Shown here: in pieces, positions 46,285 through 50,676 of the stretch
Layout of the letters: the number at the start of each line of letters is the position of its first letter
How positions within the stretch are numbered: position 1 is the stretch's first letter
DNA from: Microvirga lupini
Lineage (GTDB): Bacteria > Pseudomonadota > Alphaproteobacteria > Rhizobiales > Beijerinckiaceae
Reading direction: 5' to 3'
Assembly (NCBI GenBank): GCA_000517005.1
Contig: KI911961.1
Location: 19,163 to 69,838 of the forward strand
Length of the DNA: 50,676 bases
Notes under the pieces: generated by a model
Seen by the model: the letters and a program-made list of their open reading frames with translations, nothing else
Database searches by the model: none
What the model was told of the DNA's origin: nothing
Program-made: the position numbers and the translations under genes

Positions 46285-47306
46285 GACAGGCGCTCGGATA
46301 CTCCCGCCTGACCGAAGGTCGCCATGTCCCGGTGAACGGCCGCCGCCGCCTTCACGAGACCGGCGGCCAGCGCCGCGCCAGATCCTTCGCCGAGCCGCAT
46401 GCCGAGCGCCAGAAGCGGGATCTTGCCGAGACGGGTCAGCACATCCTGATGCGCCCCTTCGGCGCTCAGATGGCCGGCGATGCAGTGATCAATGGTTGAA
46501 GGATGAATGGCGTGCAGGATGGCAGCGGCCGAGGTCGCCACGTAGCCGTCGAGGATCACCGGGATCCGCTGCAGGCGCGCGGCGAGAATGGCACCCGCCA
46601 TGGCGGCGATCTCACGCCCGCCGAGGCGGCGCAGCACGTCGAGCGGGTCCTTCAAGTTGTCGCCGTGATGAGCAATGGCCGCCTCGACCGCCGCCACCTT
46701 GCGCCTGAGGCCCTCGTCATCGACTCCCGTGCCGCGTCCGACCCAATGCTCCGCCGGTCCTCCGTAGAGTGCCGTGTAGATCGCGGCCGCGACGGTGGTG
46801 TTGCCGATGCCCATTTCGCCGATGGCGAGAAGATCGGTGCCGCCGGCGATCGCCTCCATGCCGAAGGCCATGGTGGCGACACAAGCCTTCTCGTCCATGG
46901 CATCCGCTTCAGTGATGTCCCCGGTCGGCATGTCGATGGCGAGGTCGAAGACCTTGAAGCCTAAGCCATAGGCCGCGCAGATCTGGTTGATCGCCGCCCC
47001 GCCCGCCGCGAAGTTCTCCAGCATCTGGCGGTTCACCTCGGAGGGAAAAGCCGAGACCCCCTTGGCCGTGACGCCATGGCTCGCGGCGAAGACGCAGACC
47101 AGCGGACGGTCGACACTCGGCGTGGGCTTCGCCTGCCAGGCGGCGAGCCACTCGGTGATCCGCTCAAGGCGCCCCAGGCTCCCGGCCGGCTTTGTGAGTT
47201 GCTGGTCCCGCAACCGCACGGCCTCGACAGCGGCCTCGTCAGGACCCGGCATGGTCGTGATCAGGCGGCGGATATCGTCGAAAGGTGAGGACACGGCATC
47301 AGACAT
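46281..47306 (-). CDS. cobT: Nicotinate-nucleotide-dimethylbenzimidazole phosphoribosyltransferase
   Basis: A 341-residue enzyme making alpha-ribazole phosphate, the lower nucleotide of cobalamin. Start MSDAVSSPF at 47306. Motifs include SLGRLERIT (about 43), FAASHGVTAKGVSAFP (about 79) and GEMGIGNTTVAAAI (about 172) with catalytic-region residues. It is divergent from cobS (77 bases), which uses its product. The gap is too short for a cobalamin riboswitch. Confidence 0.96.
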   Translation of the reverse strand: MSDAVSSPFDDIRRLITTMPGPDEAAVEAVRLRDQQLTKPAGSLGRLERITEWLAAWQAKPTPSVDRPLVCVFAASHGVTAKGVSAFPSEVNRQMLENFAAGGAAINQICAAYGLGFKVFDLAIDMPTGDITEADAMDEKACVATMAFGMEAIAGGTDLLAIGEMGIGNTTVAAAIYTALYGGPAEHWVGRGTGVDDEGLRRKVAAVEAAIAHHGDNLKDPLDVLRRLGGREIAAMAGAILAARLQRIPVILDGYVATSAAAILHAIHPSTIDHCIAGHLSAEGAHQDVLTRLGKIPLLALGMRLGEGSGAALAAGLVKAAAAVHRDMATFGQAGVSERLS

Positions 47307-47383
47307 GGAGGGCTCCGGCCCATGGGGCATTGCAGAACGCGAAGAGGCGTGACCTATAACGATCCATGCACGCGGGGTGAAGC

Positions 47384-48220
47384 ATGTCGGAGCAATTTGA
47401 ACAGGGCGAGGCCGCGACCATCGGCGGCTGGCAGGCGCTCACGGTCGATCTGGCCCATTGCGTACGCTTCTATTCCCGCCTTCCGGTGCCTGCCCTGCCG
47501 TGGGAGCAGAACGCCCATGCACTGCCGAGCTTCCCGCGCCTGGTGCGGGCAATTCCACTCGCGGGCCTCCTCATCGCTCTCCTGCCGGCAGCTGTGCTGG
47601 GCCTAGCCCTGCTGCTTGATCTCGGTCCATGGCTCGCCGCCATCCTCGCGGTGGCCGCCTTGGTGATGACGACCGGAGCCCTTCACGAGGATGGGCTTTC
47701 CGACGTTGCCGACAGCTTTGGCGGTTCGACCCGCGAAATGCGCCTGGAGATCATGCGGGACAGCCGGATCGGCTCCTTCGGTGCCTCGGCCCTGTTTCTG
47801 GCCCTGGCGCTCAGGATCGGGGCGCTTGCCACTCTCGCCTCCCGCATCGATGGCGGCGCCGTCATCGCCGTGATTCTCATCGTCGCGTCCCTCTCCCGCA
47901 CGGTGGGCCTCATGCCCCTCGTCTTTCTCGCCCCGGCCCGCCGGGACGGCGTGTCCCAGGCGGTCGGGCAGCCGGCGCGGGAGACGTTCTGGCTTGCGGC
48001 GGGGATTGCGGGCGGAATCGCCGTCGTTCTGGGCGCGCTCGCCGGCCTGCCTCCCCTGGGCATAGCCCTGATGCTGGTGCTCTCGGGGCTTTCAGGCGCT
48101 GCACTTACCGGTTTCGCGTCGCGACACCTTGGGGGGCAGACGGGCGATATCGCGGGCACGGCCCAGCAGGTGGCGGAGATCGCTGCGCTGATCGGCCTCT
48201 TGACCGTCATCCAGCCATGA
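47384..48220 (+). CDS. cobS: Adenosylcobinamide-GDP ribazoletransferase
   Basis: A 278-residue integral membrane enzyme (called CobV in some alphaproteobacteria) joining adenosylcobinamide-GDP and alpha-ribazole. Conserved motifs are FYSRLPVPALPW (about 29-40), and HEDGLSDVADSFGGSTREMRLEIMRDS (positions 47684-47764), holding the metal ligands. Several hydrophobic segments follow. It is the final assembly step, next to cobT. Confidence 0.96.
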   Translation: MSEQFEQGEAATIGGWQALTVDLAHCVRFYSRLPVPALPWEQNAHALPSFPRLVRAIPLAGLLIALLPAAVLGLALLLDLGPWLAAILAVAALVMTTGALHEDGLSDVADSFGGSTREMRLEIMRDSRIGSFGASALFLALALRIGALATLASRIDGGAVIAVILIVASLSRTVGLMPLVFLAPARRDGVSQAVGQPARETFWLAAGIAGGIAVVLGALAGLPPLGIALMLVLSGLSGAALTGFASRHLGGQTGDIAGTAQQVAEIAALIGLLTVIQP

Positions 48221-48235
48221 CGACATGAAGGTGAG

Positions 48236-48451
48236 ATGACCCGCGTTTCCAGCCCCTGCATCCGTGTCTGCATGATCGATCCCGAGACGGGCCTCTGCGA
48301 AGGCTGCGGGCGCACGCGGGACGAGATTGCCGGCTGGTATCGGATGAGCGAGGAGGATCGCCAGCGTATCATGGCTGAACTGCCGGAGCGGATGCGTGAG
48401 GCTTTCGCCCTCGAGTCTCCCTTCGCGCCTGAACCCGACAAGGCGGAGTGA
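48236..48451 (+). CDS. DUF1289 small cysteine protein
   Basis: A 71-residue protein with the family pattern [26 protein letters not shown] (positions 48250-48327), whose four cysteines should bind zinc or a cluster, followed by [13 protein letters not shown]. The role is unknown; it often accompanies cobalamin or housekeeping genes. It overlaps the protease gene downstream by four bases. Confidence 0.93.
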   Translation: MTRVSSPCIRVCMIDPETGLCEGCGRTRDEIAGWYRMSEEDRQRIMAELPERMREAFALESPFAPEPDKAE

Positions 48452-49164
48452 TGCCAGGGATTCGCGGCGCAGGCCTCCTTCTTCTGCTGGCCGCTCTCCT
48501 GGTGGGGCTGTTCGCCGACGATCCCGTCGGCGAGTTCTCGGCAATGGAGGCTTCCGGCCTTCTGGCTCTGGGCGGCCTCTCCCTGTTCATGGCGGCTTCC
48601 ATCGTCGAGGGCTTCGGCCGCCACTGGACCTATGGCGTCCAGGCTATTGCCGTCAGCGGCGGCGTGCTCATCGCCCTGCTCGTCACCTATGCCTCCCGCG
48701 ACGAGTTGCAGACCGTGATCGACCGCGCCATCGGCGACATCGCGGTCGGCCGCACCGTCGTCACGCCGGAGGGCGAAGTGGTGGCCGCGCGCCGGACGGA
48801 TGGGAGCTTCATGGTGCAGGGCGCAGTGAACGGGCATGAGACCCGCTTCATCTTCGATACCGGCGCCAGCACCGTCGTGCTGCGCGCGGAGAACGCGGCC
48901 GCTCTCGGCTTCAAGCCGGACAGCCTCGATTATTCCATTCCCGTCGCGACCGCCAACGGCGGCGCCCTCGCCGCCCCGGTCGTCATTGATCGCCTGACAA
49001 TCGGCTCGATCGCCGAGCGCAACGTCCGCGCGCTGATCGCCCGCTCGGGTGTCCTCCACGCCAATCTCCTTGGAATGACGTTTCTCGAGCGGCTGGGCTC
49101 CTATGAGGTGCGTGGCAACAGGCTGATCCTGCGAGCGAAGAGAGATATCAGCCGATCGGATTGA
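48448..49164 (+). CDS. Membrane retropepsin-like aspartic protease (TIGR02281)
   Basis: A 238-residue protein with about three N-terminal membrane segments (residues about 8-28, 35-52, 65-85) and a C-terminal retroviral-type aspartic protease domain with the active site [12 protein letters not shown] (about residue 134) and [12 protein letters not shown]. It is a clan AA protease of the TIGR02281 group. Start is GTG 48448 or the next codon, ATG 48451. It ends three bases before the convergent ADYC gene. Confidence 0.92.
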   Translation: MMPGIRGAGLLLLLAALLVGLFADDPVGEFSAMEASGLLALGGLSLFMAASIVEGFGRHWTYGVQAIAVSGGVLIALLVTYASRDELQTVIDRAIGDIAVGRTVVTPEGEVVAARRTDGSFMVQGAVNGHETRFIFDTGASTVVLRAENAAALGFKPDSLDYSIPVATANGGALAAPVVIDRLTIGSIAERNVRALIARSGVLHANLLGMTFLERLGSYEVRGNRLILRAKRDISRSD

Positions 49165-49167
49165 ACA

Positions 49168-49964
49168 TCACCGGGCTGTCCGATCCGTCACGACCGACTG
49201 GTTGAAGATGAGGGCGCGGGAATCGGCCCGCATGGCTTCCTCGTTGCAGGCTTCCGGTCCCAGGCGGCCCTTCAGGCGCGGGTAACGCTCGGCCAGTTGT
49301 TCGAGGGTGATGTTGTCGGCGATGCGCGGATGGGCGACGCAGATCGCCCCTTCCGGTCCCCAGGCCGCCTCGAATTCCATACCGGCGGCAGCCCCTGGAT
49401 CCTGAATCCCGAACCGGTCGTGGAGATTGACCAGAGTACCGTTTCTCGTGCTGGGGTGATCGTCCCCTCCGTAATCGGCGCGGAGCAAATGGATGCAGGC
49501 CTGAAGAAGGTCGCGCATCGGCACACCTTCCCTGGTCTCCCAGGGGCGATATCCGAACAGAACGCACTTGCCCTCGGCGCCGCTGGTGCAGGTGAGATTG
49601 AAGCCGCCCTTCCCGTCCGGTAATGCGAAGGCCGCACGGCGCCCGCTCGGATCCGCGTGGCAGAGATCGCTCATGGCCCCGTCGGCCTGGCGCACCGACA
49701 TGCGATAGAGCGGCAAGGGCGCGCGAAGGATCGTCCGATCCTCCTCGAAGCCGTCGATCCGAACCTCCAGGTCCTGCTGACTGCCCCCAGGATCAGCTTC
49801 AGCCCGATGAGACCATCCCGGCGCAGGACCCGGCCATCGCCCAGCCTCAGGACCAGCTCGGCATCCTCGAGCCGGATCTGCCCTTCGAGGGCGAGCGCCG
49901 AATGACTTGTCCCAAGAGCAAGGGCGAGAATCAGACTGAGAACGATGAAAAAGGATTTGCGCAT
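49168..49964 (-). pseudogene. ADYC-domain secreted protein, frameshifted
   Basis: A signal peptide and N-terminal strands (MRKSFFIVL to LIGLKLIL, from ATG 49964) are in one frame. The ADYC domain (ADPSGRRAAF, CIHLLRADYGGDD, AAWGPEGAICVAHPR, YPRLKGRLG-EAC) is in another down to 49168. Restoring one C in the run at 49784-49788 gives LILGGSQQDLEVRIDGFEE and a protein of about 265 residues. ADYC proteins are secreted and of unknown function. Cysteines occur in pairs, suggesting disulfides. The classical ADYC tetrad reads ADYG here. Its neighbours upstream carry NG-x3 repeats. Confidence 0.8.
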
Positions 49965-50014
49965 GACTTTAACGGCTCCCCAGTTCTCCGAGGAGCCGCT
50001 CCTCGTTGATGAGC

Positions 50015-50248
50015 CTACTTGAGAAGGACGCGAGAGCCGTCCGTCAGGACGACGGCTTTGATCTGCCCCTCGCCGGCGGCGCTCTGCGGCACGAACCCAT
50101 TGATAACCATGCCGTTCGCGCTCAGGCCGTTTGCACCATTCGGCGGTGGCCTTTCGTCGTCGATGGCGGCGAACCAGACCCGAGCCTCCGTGGCCGCGAC
50201 AAGCCCAAGCCCCAAGGCAAGGGCGACTGATAGAGAACGGATCTTCAT
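50015..50248 (-). CDS. Small secreted NG-repeat protein
   Basis: A 77-residue protein, start MKIRSLSVAL at 50248 with GGGAG upstream. A signal peptide ends near ATEARV. The mature part has NGANGLSANGMVINGF (period-5 NG spacing) and ends QIKAVVLTDGSRVLLK, similar to the end of the next gene (LKAIILQDD). The two look like paralogues. It precedes the ADYC gene by 50 bases on the same strand. Confidence 0.75.
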   Translation of the reverse strand: MKIRSLSVALALGLGLVAATEARVWFAAIDDERPPPNGANGLSANGMVINGFVPQSAAGEGQIKAVVLTDGSRVLLK

Positions 50249-50388
50249 GATGATCTCCCATTGTGGTTGGAGCCATGTCCAGGCTGGATCATGGCCGGCT
50301 CCATCAGTTAGGGCGAACATTATTGCAGAAAACCCATCATATGTTATTTAGTTTCAAATCGTGCGCGATCGCACATGGCCCTCCGGGG

Positions 50389-50490
50389 GCCTCTTCAAGA
50401 TCGTTGGGATGAAGGCCGGCAGGCCGAGCCCGCGATCTGGGAGAAAGAGTAAGCCTCCTCACGGCTTGAAGAGGCTCCTTGCTTCATCCC
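50389..50490 (-). promoter_or_regulatory. Interleaved inverted repeats (leader structure)
   Basis: GCCTCTTCAAG (50389-50399) pairs with CTTGAAGAGGC (50465-50475), and GGGATGAAG (50406-50414) pairs with CTTCATCCC (50482-50490). The order A-B-A'-B' is a pseudoknot topology. AGCCTC (50452-50457) competes locally for GAGGCT (50471-50476). This 264-base gap separates the two NG-repeat genes. Confidence 0.5.
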
Positions 50491-50512
50491 TGCATTATCT
50501 AATGATCAGGAC

Positions 50513-50676
50513 CTAATCATCCTGCAAGATAATCGCCTTGAGGCTCAGTTCCGCAGACTTTTCGGTGCCATTCACGCTGAGCCCGTTCACGCTCAAGCCG
50601 TTCACACTGAGGCCATTCACACTCAGGCCATTAACACTTAAGCCATTCACGCTCAGACCATCGACGCTCAGGCTGT
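50513..50676 (-). CDS. LSVNG pentapeptide-repeat protein (partial)
   Basis: The 3' part of a gene running off the right edge on the minus strand. The visible 53 codons are seven units of the pentapeptide LSVNG (one LSVD, one starting at the edge), then GTEKSAELSLKAIILQDD and a TAG stop at 50513-50515. N-x-x-x-x-N periodicity of five, one Leu and one Val per unit, could form a beta-helix. It is not the standard pentapeptide consensus, since Gly replaces the central Leu. The N-terminus, presumably with a signal peptide, lies outside. Confidence 0.75.
   Translation of the reverse strand, partial: SLSVDGLSVNGLSVNGLSVNGLSVNGLSVNGLSVNGTEKSAELSLKAIILQDD
50570..50674. repeat. 15-bp tandem repeat
   Basis: Seven units such as ATTCACGCTGAGCCC at 15-base spacing, continuing beyond the edge. 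Changes are mostly at third codon positions (CTC/TTG/CTG/TTA for Leu; AAC/AAT for Asn), which keeps LSVNG. It is coding, not an intergenic satellite. Confidence 0.9.

Noticed and set aside
47307-47383. Cobalamin riboswitch between cobT and cobS
   Set aside because: Only 77 bases separate the two start codons, far too short for the roughly 200-nt element.
50570-50676. CRISPR or satellite from the 15-bp tandem repeat
   Set aside because: No spacers; the frame is continuous and differences are mainly synonymous, so it is coding.

Overview
The window looks like a high-GC alphaproteobacterial chromosome, probably order Hyphomicrobiales and possibly Methylobacteriaceae (Microvirga-like). This is inferred from the gene set (CreA, DUF2865, a LysR ArgP/LysE pair, cimA, cobT/cobS, a GSU2403-type nucleotidyltransferase, the TctC/TctB/TctA transporter) and from dispersed palindromic repeats of a kind common in that order. 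No rRNA genes or CRISPR arrays are seen. Two tRNA genes are present, Phe-GAA and Val-CAC.

Positions 1-2720 are accessory DNA: the right end of an integrative element. It carries an unknown gene, a small excisionase-like HTH gene and a frameshifted tyrosine integrase, and it abuts the 3' end of tRNA-Phe, the likely attachment site. The chromosome then runs on the minus strand through yacG, maf, pssA, psd, an Atm1-type ABC exporter and a LysM protein, which together cover phospholipid synthesis and the cell envelope. From 9 to 16.5 kb come a LOG-family hydrolase, a broken DMT transporter and a tightly coupled block (cysS, a 51-codon small ORF, a GNAT acetyltransferase, cimA), then a divergent ArgP regulator and LysE-type exporter.

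From 16.5 to 29.6 kb lie creA, a broken VOC gene, a DUF2865 secreted protein, an ABC-2 exporter, gltX, a methyltransferase, nadE, a 27-codon membrane protein, class II DAHP synthase, a lone nucleotidyltransferase with an unusual upstream half-site array, and glutathione reductase. From 29.8 to 39.9 kb there is a tripartite tricarboxylate transporter (with a terminator between binding protein and membrane genes), rpiA, gph, tRNA-Val, a frameshifted L,D-transpeptidase, DUF971, moaA, an amino-acid binding protein and a hydroxyacid dehydrogenase.

From 39.9 to 50.7 kb there are a secreted caspase-fold protein that has apparently lost its catalytic cysteine, an enoyl-CoA hydratase, a pocket of small unknown genes, a four-cysteine uracil-DNA glycosylase relative, a secreted nuclease, cobT/cobS, a membrane aspartic protease, and finally a minus-strand cluster: a protein made of LSVNG pentapeptide repeats (cut by the window edge), a short secreted paralogue, and an ADYC-type secreted protein. 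That cluster and the half-site array before the nucleotidyltransferase are the best candidates for undescribed biology. Five genes carry single-base frameshifts, each at a homopolymer run, so sequencing error must be excluded before calling them pseudogenes.
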